A stretch of 64,000 nucleotides of DNA, taken from the NCBI GenBank assembly GCA_038147755.1, contig JAYQTS010000014.1:186001-250000 (forward strand). The letters are read 5' to 3'. Of this stretch, positions 17,879 through 27,951 are shown one piece after another; within the stretch, counting starts at the first letter, position 1, and every line of letters starts with the position of its first letter. Under the pieces are notes generated by a model. The model was given only the letters and a program-made list of their open reading frames with translations. It was not told the origin of the DNA and ran no database searches. The position numbers were made by a program, and so were the translations under genes. The stretch is from UBA5951 sp012269555 (GTDB lineage Bacteria > Pseudomonadota > Alphaproteobacteria > Puniceispirillales > Puniceispirillaceae).

Positions 17879-19426
17879 ATGACGAAAAATGAAAGCGATA
17901 AACGTATCAGGCGAAGTGGAGGCCGTGCGGCAAGGAGAATAGCTCGTGGGAATAGCCAGCAAGAGATTCAGGCTTATATTACGCGTAAAATTCCCCCAAT
18001 TGATGTTTTGCACAATGAAGCAGCAGAGCTAATAGAAGTAAATGCTGATTTGGTATTAAATGAAATAGGTATTGAATTTCGAGATGATCAGGAGGTTTTG
18101 AATTTACTCCGAGATGCCGGTTGTGATGTTGATGGCACGCGTGTAAGATTTCCAAAGGGATTAGCCCGCAAATTAGCTTCAACCGCACCATCTCAATTTA
18201 CCCAATTTGCAAGAAACCCCTCAAAATCTGTTGAAATAGGTGGAGATAAAATTGTTTTTGCTCCCGTCTATGGCCCACCTTTTATACGTGGTCTTGATGG
18301 AGAGAGAAGATATGCAGAAATTGATGATTTCATAAATATGGTAAAATTAGTCTATATGCTGCCAGGACTCCATCATTCTGGAGGCACCCTTTGCGAACCA
18401 GTAGATTTACCTGTAACAAAGCGTCACCTAGAAATGATTTATGCGCATATTAGGTATTCAGATAAGCCTTTTATGGGTTCCGTTACCGCACCATCTAGAG
18501 CCGAAGATAGTGTGGAAATGGCTCGGCTATTATTTGGTGATGAATTTGTAAAAAATAATTGTGTATTAGTGTCTCTGATAAATGCAAATTCTCCTATGAC
18601 ATGGGATGATACTATGCTAGGCGCACTGAAGGTCTATGCCCGAGCAGGACAAGCTTGTATTGTATCACCTTTTATTCTAGCTGGAGCCATGTCTCCTGTT
18701 TCTGTTGCGGGCACTCTCACGCAGATCTTAGCAGAAGCCATGTCTGGAATAGCCTTAACACAAATTATAAATCCAGGTGTGCCAGTAATTTTTGGAAGTT
18801 TTGCAAGCTCTATATCTATGCAGACAGGTGCACCAACGTTTGGCACTCCTGAACCAGCGAAAGTATTATATGGATGTGCAAAACTTGCTCGGAGACTTGG
18901 TGTGCCATTTAGGTCTGGAGGCTCGCTCACAGCGGCTAAGTCAGCCGATGCTCAAGCAGCATACGAATCAGCACATACCATCCTACCTACTGTAATGGGG
19001 GGTGTAAATTTTGCATTGCATTCAGCGGGGTGGCTTGAGGGTGGTTTAGTTTCTGATTTTGCCAAACTGGTTTTAGATGCAGACCAATTAACGATGATGG
19101 GAAGTCTTGTTTCAGAAATTGATATCTCTGAGAACGGTATGGCACTTGATGCTCTAAAGCAGGTTGGACCTGGGCAACATTTTCTTGGTTCTGAACATAC
19201 ACAATCAAATTTTGAAACAGCATTTTGGCGTTCTTCAATTGCAGACTATACAACTTATGAGCAATGGTCCTCCGAAGGTTCACAAGAGGCAGAATCAAGA
19301 GCAAGGTTGCGAGCAAAGCAAATGCTTGATGCGTATCAGGCTCCAGAAATTGATATAGTAATAGATGATGAGCTACGAGCTTTTATTGAAAAGAGAAAGG
19401 AGGCCTTGCCGGACTCAGATTATTAA
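17879..19426 (+). CDS. MttB-superfamily methyltransferase (non-pyrrolysine)
   Basis: 515 residues of the trimethylamine methyltransferase family, with the TIM-barrel features KPFMGSVTAPSRAEDSVEMA (residues 197 on), ISLINANSPMTWDD-like LINANSPMTWDDTML, and GGVNFALHSAGWLEGGLVSD. Archaeal MttB reads an amber codon as pyrrolysine; here there is no in-frame TAG, so this is the non-Pyl branch, which includes glycine betaine:corrinoid methyltransferases. No corrinoid protein gene lies beside it. Paired with the DMGDH-like gene and opposite sox genes, it probably handles a quaternary or methylated amine. Substrate unknown. Confidence 0.85.
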   Translation: MTKNESDKRIRRSGGRAARRIARGNSQQEIQAYITRKIPPIDVLHNEAAELIEVNADLVLNEIGIEFRDDQEVLNLLRDAGCDVDGTRVRFPKGLARKLASTAPSQFTQFARNPSKSVEIGGDKIVFAPVYGPPFIRGLDGERRYAEIDDFINMVKLVYMLPGLHHSGGTLCEPVDLPVTKRHLEMIYAHIRYSDKPFMGSVTAPSRAEDSVEMARLLFGDEFVKNNCVLVSLINANSPMTWDDTMLGALKVYARAGQACIVSPFILAGAMSPVSVAGTLTQILAEAMSGIALTQIINPGVPVIFGSFASSISMQTGAPTFGTPEPAKVLYGCAKLARRLGVPFRSGGSLTAAKSADAQAAYESAHTILPTVMGGVNFALHSAGWLEGGLVSDFAKLVLDADQLTMMGSLVSEIDISENGMALDALKQVGPGQHFLGSEHTQSNFETAFWRSSIADYTTYEQWSSEGSQEAESRARLRAKQMLDAYQAPEIDIVIDDELRAFIEKRKEALPDSDY

Positions 19427-19445
19427 CCTAATTAATCAGATACCA

Positions 19446-20054
19446 TCACTTTACAAATATACCAAATTCATAACTAGCGTCTATGAACCAATCCAAAATA
19501 TATTCCGCAAAGCTAGTTCTACAGATGCAAATAAATTCATTTTCTTCTAAGCATACTAAAACAATATTTGCGAGTGCTAAGTCGCATTGTACGGCCTTAT
19601 TTTTGTAAAAGTTATCAGGATGTAAATCTATAGCGCACCCTTTAGATAGAACATCTCGAACCTTGGGCCCAGAAATTTGAATAGCACAAAGAGCATCAGA
19701 CACATTTACAACTGATATATGTTTTGAAATATCACTAGAATTTAAAGTTTTTTCTAGTTGGTTTTCACTGCCTGGCTCAGCCAAAATTAAATACTCATCT
19801 GGTCCAAGACTAATCGCAAAACGACCTGCCTTGCTATTTATTTGGTTTATTTGTATTGGAAGATTACAATGGATTAGCTTACCTAACGCATCTCTATTTT
19901 TTTTCCTACAACGAACATTAAGTTTCCCTAAATGTTTTATTTCAGATAATTCAATTAATGGAGCCTTTAATGATTCAGGCTTCCTCAATATAGGTAATTT
20001 TTTGTCATTGAATGCGGAATAACCACCAACAATTCTGGATATTGTATCAATCAC
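19446..20054 (-). CDS. soxG: Sarcosine oxidase gamma subunit
   Basis: About 202 residues. I chose GTG 20054 because AAGGAGA lies eight bases upstream; a TTG at 20096 would extend the frame further into soxA. The protein shows the SoxG/GcvT-like fold: LGPDEYLILAEPGSE, VNVSDALCAIQISGPKVRDVLSKGCAIDLHP, and the closing RTSFAEYILDWFIDA. It is the structural gamma subunit of heterotetrameric sarcosine oxidase and is last in soxBDAG, overlapping soxA by eight bases. Convergent with mttB, 19 bases apart. Confidence 0.85.
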   Translation of the reverse strand: MIDTISRIVGGYSAFNDKKLPILRKPESLKAPLIELSEIKHLGKLNVRCRKKNRDALGKLIHCNLPIQINQINSKAGRFAISLGPDEYLILAEPGSENQLEKTLNSSDISKHISVVNVSDALCAIQISGPKVRDVLSKGCAIDLHPDNFYKNKAVQCDLALANIVLVCLEENEFICICRTSFAEYILDWFIDASYEFGIFVK

Positions 20055-23000
20055 GTAATCTTTCTCCTTTTTTATCGAAAAATACCGGGTCGACAATCTT
20101 TGCTTCTATTGGTTGTTGCCCATCAAGCATGGGTATGTAAACGGTTTGACCCTTTCTATTTAGGCCACCTTTGAGGAGAGCCAATGCGATTGAGTGTTTG
20201 AGATTTGGTGAATAATATGATGAAGATATATGCCCCAACATTTCCATAGGCATTTCCTGGTTTGGATCTAAAACAGCATGTGCGCCTTCTGGAATTACTT
20301 TTGAAGGGTTTGCAGTAAGCAAACCTACTAATTGTTTTCTTTGAGGTTCATTCATTGATTTACGTTCTAATGCACGCTTACCAATAAAATCTGATTTTTT
20401 GTTGGAAACAATCCAACCCATATCTAGATCATAGGGTGTAACAGTGCCATCAGTTTCCTGACCTACAATAATAAATCCTTTTTCTGCTCTGAGTACATGC
20501 ATTGCCTCAGTCCCATAAGCGGTTAGATTAAATTCTTTCCCAATTTTCATTAAATGCGACCATAAGGCAGCTCCATATCTTGCGGGAACATTTATTTCAA
20601 ATGCCATTTCACCTGTAAATGATATTCTAAAAATACGAGCAGGTATTCCTGCAATAAAACTGTTTTTCATTGTCATAAAAGGGAAATCATCTGTTATATT
20701 TTTATTCTCACTCATGCAAGCAGTGAGAATTGAACGTGAGTTTGGTCCAGATAGTGAGGCAACAGACCATTGTTCTGTAACAGAAGTTAGATAAACTCTT
20801 AAATCTAGCCATTCTGTTTGCAGAAGTTCTTCAAGCCAGGCAAGCACCCCAGCGGCACCACCCGAAGTTGTTGTCATATAAAAATGATCTTCTGCTAGAC
20901 GCGTAGTAACTCCATCATCAAACACCATACCATCTTCTTTTAACATGAGGCCATATCTAGCTTTACCTATTGGCAGATTGGCAAAGTTATTTGTGTAAAC
21001 TCTGTTTAAAAATTCTGCAGAGTCAGGTCCTTTCACCTCAATTTTTCCAAGTGTTGACGCGTCAAGTAGCCCTGCGTAATGCCTTGTTGCGTGTACTTCA
21101 CGATTCACATCCTGCTGAAAATTTTCTCCATCTCTTGGATAATACCAAGCACGCATCCATTGCCCAACATGTTCAAATTTTGCCCCATTAGACTGGTGCC
21201 AACTATGCATTCTAGTTTTTCGAACCGGGTCAAATAAACCACCAATATTCCGGCCTGCAATTGCACCAAGGCTTAGTGGGGTATAAGGTGGCCGAAAAGT
21301 AGTTACACCAGTTTCGGCAATAGACTTATTGAGACTACTTGCAAGGATACCGATGGCATTGATGTTAGAGGTCTTACCCTGGTCTGTTGCCATGCCTGTT
21401 GTGGTGTATCGTTTAACATGTTCAACAGAAGAATACCCCTCTCTGACAGCAAGTTTTATGTCCGCGGCAGTAGAGTCATTTTGAAAATCAACAAACGCGG
21501 TTTTGTCAGAAACATATGGTTGACCTGTTTGTATTAGCCATGTAGGAAGCGGTGTCCAATTTTGTTTATCTTTTTCTATTTGTGGAACTGTTAATGGCTC
21601 TTTTGTTTTAATTTTATTATTTTCTTTTGCAAGTTTCATTATTGTTGTTGAGGCTATTTTTGTTGCTTCAATAAAAATTCTTTCGATCTCAAAAGTTCCA
21701 TTAGCAGCGCCAACTGAAACCCAATCATCAGATTTATTATCGGGTCGATAACATGAGGTTCTTTGATCCCAGACAAGTTTTCCCTTACGCTGAGAATGCA
21801 AATGCACAACTGGGTTTAAACCGCCTGACATTGCTAGAAGATTGCAATCCATGTGAAGGATGCTTGATGTTGGTGCCTGTTTACTGCTATCATATTTAGC
21901 TATGTCAACAGAGGCTATATGGCGTAAGCCATTAGCGGCTATAACGGCATGACCTGTGAGTATATTTATCCCGATTTCACGGACTGTTGTAATAATCTGC
22001 GATTTTGGATTGACTCTCAAATCTACGATACATCTGACAAATCCACCTGCGTTATGAATAGCAAGTGCAGTAAAATATGCATCATCGTTATTAGTGAAAA
22101 TAATTGCCCTTCTGCCAGAGAGTACCTCATATCTATTTATATAAGTTCGAATTGCAGCAGAGAGCATAATCCCTGGAAGATCATTTCCCGAAAAAACAAG
22201 GGGACGTTCTATTGCGCCTGTTGCCAGAATAACTTTTGATGCTCTCAGCTTCCATAAGCGTTGTTTTGGGAGAAGAATATCTTTTTTGCCCAAATGCTCT
22301 GTAACGCGTTCAGCCATAATAACAAAATTATCATCCATCATAGAAGATACTGTTGTTCTACTTAAACAAGTAACATTTGGCGCTGATTGGAGGGTTTTTA
22401 CAGTTTCATGTGTCCAACTAGCAGCTGGTATCTGGTTTATTTTAAAATTATTGTCTGTAAGAAGCCAGCCACCAAATCTATGTTGCTCATCAGCGATAAC
22501 CACCCTAGCACCTGATTTTGCTGCTATTATAGCTGTTTGCAGGCCGGCTGCACCGCTACCAACTACCAATAAATCGCAATGAGCATATTTATGCTCATAT
22601 CTTTCAGACTCGTGAGATATTTTTTGGATACTTTTCCCAGACCAGCAGCTTTGCGAATTAATTTTTCATAAAACATCCAAAAGGAAGTTGGCCACATAAA
22701 GGTTTTATAATAAAAGCCAGCTGGAAAAAATCTTCTGAATACATTGTTTATCGACAAAAAGTCAATTTTAAGGCTTGGAAATCGATTTTGGGATTCAGCA
22801 ATTAGACCATCATATATTTCTATTTGAGTTGCTCTTATGTTGGGTTCTGATGATTTATCACTAATAAGTCTAACAAGGGCATTTGGCTCTTCGCTGCCAC
22901 TACCAAATATGCCCCGTGGTCGATGATATTTAAATGACCTGCCAACAAGATGGACTCCATGGGCAAGTAGAGCAGATGCAAGGGTGTCTCCCTCATAACC

Positions 23001-23096
23001 TGTGTATTTTTTATTGTCAAATTTGAAGTGAACAAGTTTTTGTCTATTTATTGCTGCACTATTGGAGCTTATTCTGTGGCTTTGTATACGGTTCAT
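20047..23096 (-). CDS. soxA: Sarcosine oxidase alpha subunit, one frameshift
   Basis: Restored length about 1016 residues, as in the family. The N-terminal part has the cysteine-free Fer2_4-like domain (GYEGDTLASALLAHG, SFKYHRPRGIFG). After a break in the six-T run 22620-22625 the frame resumes at the NAD-binding VVGSGAAGLQTAIIAAKSGA. A tetrahydrofolate-binding GcvT-like domain ends the protein (LDASTLGKIEVKGPDSAEFL, FTGEMAFEINVPARYG). The alpha subunit binds NAD and folate and receives the methyl carbon from sarcosine as methylene-THF. soxD overlaps its start by four bases and soxG overlaps its end. Confidence 0.9.
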
Positions 23097-23450
23097 TTCT
23101 CTGTCCTTTTTACAGGCCTATTAACTGCTTCAGATTTACTTTTACGTCTCCAATTAGACTGATATGCTTTTTTCCCTTTCACCGTTTTTGGTAATAGTCC
23201 CATTGGGTAAATCTCTATTATTTCGTGAGAAACAGTATCCCTTGCCAAATTAAACCAGCGACGGCATCCACTTGTATGGCACCACCGCTCGAGAAACACA
23301 CCTTTTGGATTATATTTCATAAACAGATATTCGCTAAAAATCTTATCTGTTAGTTTCAGTTCAGTGCTTGGACGTGCAATGTGAGCCTCGCCACCACAGC
23401 TGAATTCAGATTCATCCCTAACACCACAAAGGACATTTAATTTTCAACAT
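23093..23450 (-). CDS. soxD: Sarcosine oxidase delta subunit, one frameshift
   Basis: The small zinc-binding subunit. The ATG at 23450 has GGAG seven bases upstream and opens MLKIKCPL; the frame then fails at about 23421-23428. The main frame carries LCGVRDESEFSCGGEAHIARP, YLFMKYNPKGVFLERWCH and GCRRWFNLARDTVSHEI, exactly the SoxD order. Restoring two bases (TG) gives the canonical CPLCGVRDE zinc motif and a 119-residue protein. The other zinc ligands (WCHTSGC) are present. Its stop overlaps soxA. Confidence 0.85.
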
Positions 23451-23504
23451 TAAAAATCTCCATATTGAAGTATATTTAATTCAAATTGAAAATTGATAGA
23501 TAAT

Positions 23505-24801
23505 TTAATGTGCAACACCAGCAGCTCCATGCTCATCAATTAAATATCCCGTTTCAAACCTTTTGAGACCAAAAGGCAGTGCAATAGGATTTGGTCTGTC
23601 ATTAGCAATTAGATCTGCAAAAACATGACCAGAGCCTGGAGTCGCTTTAAAGCCACCAGTTCCCCAACCACAATTGAAATAAAGCCCTTTTATATCAGTT
23701 TTTGATATAATTGGCGATGCATCAGGACAGGTGTCTACGATGCCCCCATTGGCGTAACATTCTTAACTGAGATAAAAAGGGGAACAAATCTATTGCTGCT
23801 GCAACCATATGTTCAGGTATTGTCCATGAACCAGTTTGTGCATATGAGTTATACTTATCAACACCAGCGCCAAGTACCATTTCACCTTTGTCTGATTGGC
23901 TTATATACATATGAACCGCATTAGACATAATAACCGTATCTAAAATTGGCTTTATAGGTTCAGACACAATTGCTTGTAATGGCCTGCTTGTGATTGGAAG
24001 TCTAATATTTGCCATATCCGAAAGAATACTTGAATGCCCTGCAACAACACAGCCAACTTTCGAAGTCTTAACAAAGCCTTTTGTCGTTTGAATGCCTGTA
24101 ATTTGGTTTCCATTGCGTTTTAAACCAGTAACCTCACAATTTTGAATTATATCAACACCAAGCTCATCTGCCGCACGTGCATATCCCCATGCTACAGCAT
24201 CATGGCGAGCTGTACCTGCACGTTTCTGGAGAAACCCGCCCATAACTGGATAGCGGATATTTGGATTTATATTAATCGTGGGCACTAATTTTTTAATTTC
24301 TGAAGGTGATAGAATATCAGAATCAATACCGTTTAGCCTGATAGCATGTACCCTACGTGACATACCTTTTAGCTCATGTTCAGAGTGACTTATTGTGAGA
24401 ACCCCACGTTGACTAAACATCACGTTGAAATTCAGATCTTGTGATAATCCCTCCCATAATTTTAAGGCATGTTCATAAATAGCAGCAGATTCATCCCACA
24501 TATAATTAGAGCGAATAATAGTAGTATTTCTGCCTGTATTTCCGCCACCTAGCCATCCTTTTTCAATTACCGCGATATTTGTCATGCCATGAATATTAGC
24601 TAGATAATACGCTGTGGCAAGACCGTGTCCACCCCCGCCGATTATAACGGCATCATAGGTTGATTTTGGTTCAGCATGACGCCAAGCCTGTTGCCATTTC
24701 TGGTGATAGCTAGCAGCATTTTTAGCAATAGAAAAGATAGAATATCGTTTTGATTTTCTGGTAAACGCTCTGGTTCCTCTATCTATATTTAGTTTAGCCA
24801 T
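23505..24801 (-). CDS. soxB: Sarcosine oxidase beta subunit, one frameshift
   Basis: FAD site YDAVIIGGGGHGLATAYYLA near residue 49. GNTGRNTTIIRSNY and ARHDAVAWGYARAADELGV follow; the histidine in the latter is, from memory, the covalent FMN anchor. The frame stops after LRMLRQWG at the C run 23743-23747. Shifting frame restores IVDTCPDASPI and NCGWGTGGFKATPGSGHVFA to the stop at 23505, about 432 residues. The most natural repair is two missing Gs (WGGIVD); one extra G is also possible. The catalytic subunit oxidises sarcosine to glycine and H2O2. First gene of soxBDAG. Confidence 0.88.
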
Positions 24802-25106
24802 TTAATTAATACCCTTTTTAAAAACCAATTTTGACAAAATTCTGTATTTATGGATTATCACACGTCATTGCTACAACATAATTGTAGAAGTGATTTTTAA
24901 GAAATTCATTTATTAACTTTAATTGGTGTGCCGACAGGTAAAAAAATATATCGTAATATCGTCTTTACGTAATCTTAATTCGACACAGTGTTGAAATTAA
25001 GTCTTTTATTATCTAACATTTGAATTTGGAAAAATTTCTTCTAACTTAGAGGAATAATAGTTCTAAAAAATCATGTGTCTTTAGTGGACAGCTTTAAGGA
25101 TAAGAT
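24802..25106. other. Divergent intergenic region, soxB / small membrane protein
   Basis: 305 bases with no ORF I would defend. It must hold the promoter of soxBDAG (minus strand) and that of the 81-residue protein (plus strand). The inverted repeat at 24871-24887 is the clearest structure. A TTGACA at 24831-24836 on the plus strand lacks a good -10. No riboswitch or tRNA is recognisable. Confidence 0.6.
24871..24887. promoter_or_regulatory. Inverted repeat upstream of soxB
   Basis: CTACAA (24871-24876), five-base spacer CATAA, TTGTAG (24882-24887); both arms match exactly. It lies 70-86 bases upstream of the soxB start and could be the operator for a dimeric regulator of sarcosine use. No regulator gene is adjacent, so the binder is unknown. 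Confidence 0.3.
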
Positions 25107-25352
25107 ATGAAACAGGGTCTATTGATTTTTTGTTTTTCAGTAGTTGGAACTGTTACTGTCTCTGTTGGTTTTTATATTTGGCAAATGCTGGGCCCTATTA
25201 GCTTATCTATACACGGCTGGCTTGCAATAATTGTCGGTGTAGTAAGTTCCTTTCTGCTTGGCGGTGGATTAATGGCACTTAGTTTTTATTCAGCAAAGTC
25301 AGGTCATGATGCCAAGGTTGCTGAATATGATCCGTTTCAATCTTCAAAGTAA
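25107..25352 (+). CDS. Small conserved two-TM membrane protein
   Basis: 81 residues. Two hydrophobic segments (about residues 4-28 and 37-62) flank a short loop with SIHGWLAIIVG; the second segment contains SSFLLGGGLMALSFYSA. The tail is polar and probably cytoplasmic (AKVAEYDPFQSSK). I recall similar short proteins in alphaproteobacteria without assigned function. AAGGA nine bases before the ATG supports the start. It lies upstream of imuA but the SOS box lies between them. Confidence 0.6.
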   Translation: MKQGLLIFCFSVVGTVTVSVGFYIWQMLGPISLSIHGWLAIIVGVVSSFLLGGGLMALSFYSAKSGHDAKVAEYDPFQSSK

Positions 25353-25419
25353 TTTTTAGCAAATTTATTAGATTGTTTTATTGACTCAGTTTACCGAATC
25401 ATTCAAAACTTTAAGAATA

Positions 25420-25434
25420 GAACAAAACAAGAAC
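25420..25434. promoter_or_regulatory. LexA (SOS) box upstream of imuA
   Basis: GAACAAAACAAGAAC, which on the minus strand reads GTTCTTGTTTTGTTC: the alphaproteobacterial LexA operator GTTC-N7-GTTC with no mismatch. It ends 15 bases before the imuA ATG, placed to block transcription of the mutagenesis cassette. Confidence 0.85.
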
Positions 25435-25449
25435 AAAATAGGGTTTTAA

Positions 25450-26253
25450 ATGAATAAACAGCAAAGGTTTGAAGTATTAAAAAATGAAATATGGCAGAAT
25501 TATTTTTCTACAAATAAAGCTCAAAAAGCTATTAGTTTAGATATATCTGAGATTGATGATTGTCTAAATGGTGGATTAACTATTGGTAGGATTCATCTTA
25601 TTACAGGTTCTGGCTATTCAGGGGCCGTTCGCGGATTTACATTAGCAATTCTACGTAAAGTTATGCGTGAAAAACCATCTGGCTACATCGTCTGGTGTAC
25701 TAACCTGAATAGTTCTCATGGTATATTATATGGTACTGGACTAGCTGCAATAGGTATTGATCCTAAACGGCTTATTCTAGTCGATGAGCCACACCCGTTG
25801 CGTGGTGTTGCTGCAATGGAAGAGGTATTAGGTGCAGCTAGACAAGATGGAGAAGCTGCTATTCAGATAGCTGCTGTAGTAGGAGATTATGCACAATTAT
25901 ACAGAAATTCAGATTTATGGCATAAAACAGCTAGGCGTTTGCAATTTGCGGCAGAGCAGGCAGATGTCCTAGTCATTATAAACGGCATAACATCACGCAT
26001 AATTCCAGCGGCTGGTTTTGAGAGTTATTGGCAGGTATCAACAGCTGTTAGACAAATATTATCAGAATCAAATAATCGCTTTTATGATAGTGCTTCATGG
26101 CACATTAAATTATCTCGCACACGTTCTGGACGCCATTGGACAGGCAATCTTAGTTGGCAATTTTCAACAGGCACACTATCTCATAGGCCAGTTTTTAATT
26201 CCAAAACTAGCTATCGGCTGCCGACAAACCAATTCGTGTCACATATTTCATAA
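25450..26253 (+). CDS. imuA: ImuA, RecA-like SOS mutagenesis protein
   Basis: 267 residues. SLDISEIDDCLNGGLTIGRIHLITG matches the RecA/SulA-like start of ImuA, with ITGSGYSGAVRG at the place of a degenerate Walker A. WQVSTAV and a basic C-terminus (LSRTRSGRHWTGNLSWQ) follow. ImuA works with ImuB and DnaE2 in error-prone translesion synthesis after DNA damage. AGGG lies before the ATG; the LexA box is directly upstream. imuB starts 34 bases after the stop. Confidence 0.88.
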   Translation: MNKQQRFEVLKNEIWQNYFSTNKAQKAISLDISEIDDCLNGGLTIGRIHLITGSGYSGAVRGFTLAILRKVMREKPSGYIVWCTNLNSSHGILYGTGLAAIGIDPKRLILVDEPHPLRGVAAMEEVLGAARQDGEAAIQIAAVVGDYAQLYRNSDLWHKTARRLQFAAEQADVLVIINGITSRIIPAAGFESYWQVSTAVRQILSESNNRFYDSASWHIKLSRTRSGRHWTGNLSWQFSTGTLSHRPVFNSKTSYRLPTNQFVSHIS

Positions 26254-26287
26254 TATCAGCTATTTATAGAACGGTACCTGTTATATT

Positions 26288-27921
26288 ATGTCATTTTCTA
26301 ATAGTGAATTTATCTATATATGGTTTTATGATTTACCAGTTAGGCTAGCCTGTTATCAAAAAGGCTGGCAGTTAGATACAGCCGTTGCTATTTACCATAT
26401 TGTTAATACACGGCACATAATTTGTTATGCTTCAAATACAGCAAAACAAGCTGGTATTTTGATAGACATGTCTGTTGCGGATGCACAAGCTATTTTGCCA
26501 ACATGTCACTTTCGCTCCTATGATGATATAGCTGTAAAAAACTGGTTATCCAGAGTTGGTCAGTGGGCATGGCGCTATACCCCACTTACCGGTATTGATT
26601 CAGAGTCTCTTGGAATTTGGATGAATGTAACAGGTGCAACCCATCTGGTAAGTGGGATTACTGCCATGTGTGATGCCTTGCAAACAGAGTTTAACCGAAT
26701 AAGCGTATCTGCCCAGATAGCAGCTGCACCAACTTATGGAGCCGCCTGGGCCTTCGCACATTTTTCAGAATTTTTTACAAGACCAACCTTACAACAAAAT
26801 AAGCCTATTATTGTGTGTGATGAGCGTGCTATTTTACGTCAAAAATTAGAACCTTTACCAGTTGCCGCATTACGTATTTCAGCAGATATTCAAACTGGTC
26901 TAAAACAGGCAGGTTTGGAGCAGATATATCAGCTATGGGGTATTTCTGATATTAGTCTGACAACCCGTTTTGGAACTGATTTAGTACAGCGCCTAGGACA
27001 AATTATTGGTGATGTAAGCGAATTACAAAAGCCACTTATAATACCTACACCTTTAATAGCTAGTAAAAACTATCTAACGCCGTTACTTGGTGTTGAGGCT
27101 ATTCAGAAAATGATAAGAGATTTAGTGTCTCTTATCTGTATCCAGCTTGCGCAACGTCATTTATTAACCCGGTATATTGTTATTGCTGTAAAGCGGGTAG
27201 ATTCGACCATCATAAGGCGTACTATCTCGCTATCGCGTCCCAGCCGTTCAGAATCATTACTAAATCGACTTACAGCGCATCTGGCAGCAGACATTGATGT
27301 TGAATTTGGTATTGAACACAGCTGGATTGAAGCTAAAAAACTAAGTGCTGGATTGCCAGTTAATCAGGCATTTGAACCTACCTTATATAAGGATGATAGC
27401 AAAGATACGTTAATTGATTATCTGACAGCACGCCTTGGTCACAATAAGGTGCATCAATTACAGTGCATAGATAGCTGGCAGCCAGAGTCTGCACAAAGGG
27501 TGCAGCCTGCGCAGCAAACAATTAGACAGCTACACACTCACGCATCTAACAGCCTACCATATTGGCAATTACAGGATGAATCGGAAACATCAGATAATAT
27601 TAATTTGGTATCCTTCTCTGCTAGACCACTTAGTTTGTTAACACCAGCAGTGCTAGTGGATGTGATTGCGTTATTACCAGATCATCCGCCTTCAATGATA
27701 CGTTGGCGCAAACAAAATTGGCAGATACATCAAGCAACAGGACCAGAACGTATTGGTCCATCCTGGTGGCTAAATGGCATACTCTCAAACCAACATTCAG
27801 ATAAAACTAGAGATTATTACTGGCTGGAAACACAGTCAGGAGAGCGCTTGTGGGTATATCGTGAAGGGCTTATAGAAAGAGGGGAGAGCGTAGAATGGTT
27901 TTTACATGGTTTTTTGCTTAA
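26288..27921 (+). CDS. imuB: ImuB, Y-family polymerase-like mutasome scaffold, 3' frameshift
   Basis: About 544 residues. The Y-family fold is visible: WFYDLPVRLACYQ at the start, ADAQAILPTC, YTPLTGIDSESLGIWMNVTGATHLV, then the helix-hairpin-helix region (GLEQIYQLWGISDISLTTRFG). DYYWLETQSGERLWVYREG and WFLHG end the protein. The expected acidic pair is not in the usual place, as in known ImuB proteins, which lack catalysis and bind the beta clamp. The last frame runs 17 extra codons into dnaE2. Adding one T to the T run 27910-27915 gives the family ending HGFFA and a stop at 27921, so the 3' end is probably a sequence error. Confidence 0.85.
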
Positions 27922-27951
27922 GTTATATTGTCTTTCAAGACAGAGTGTAAG

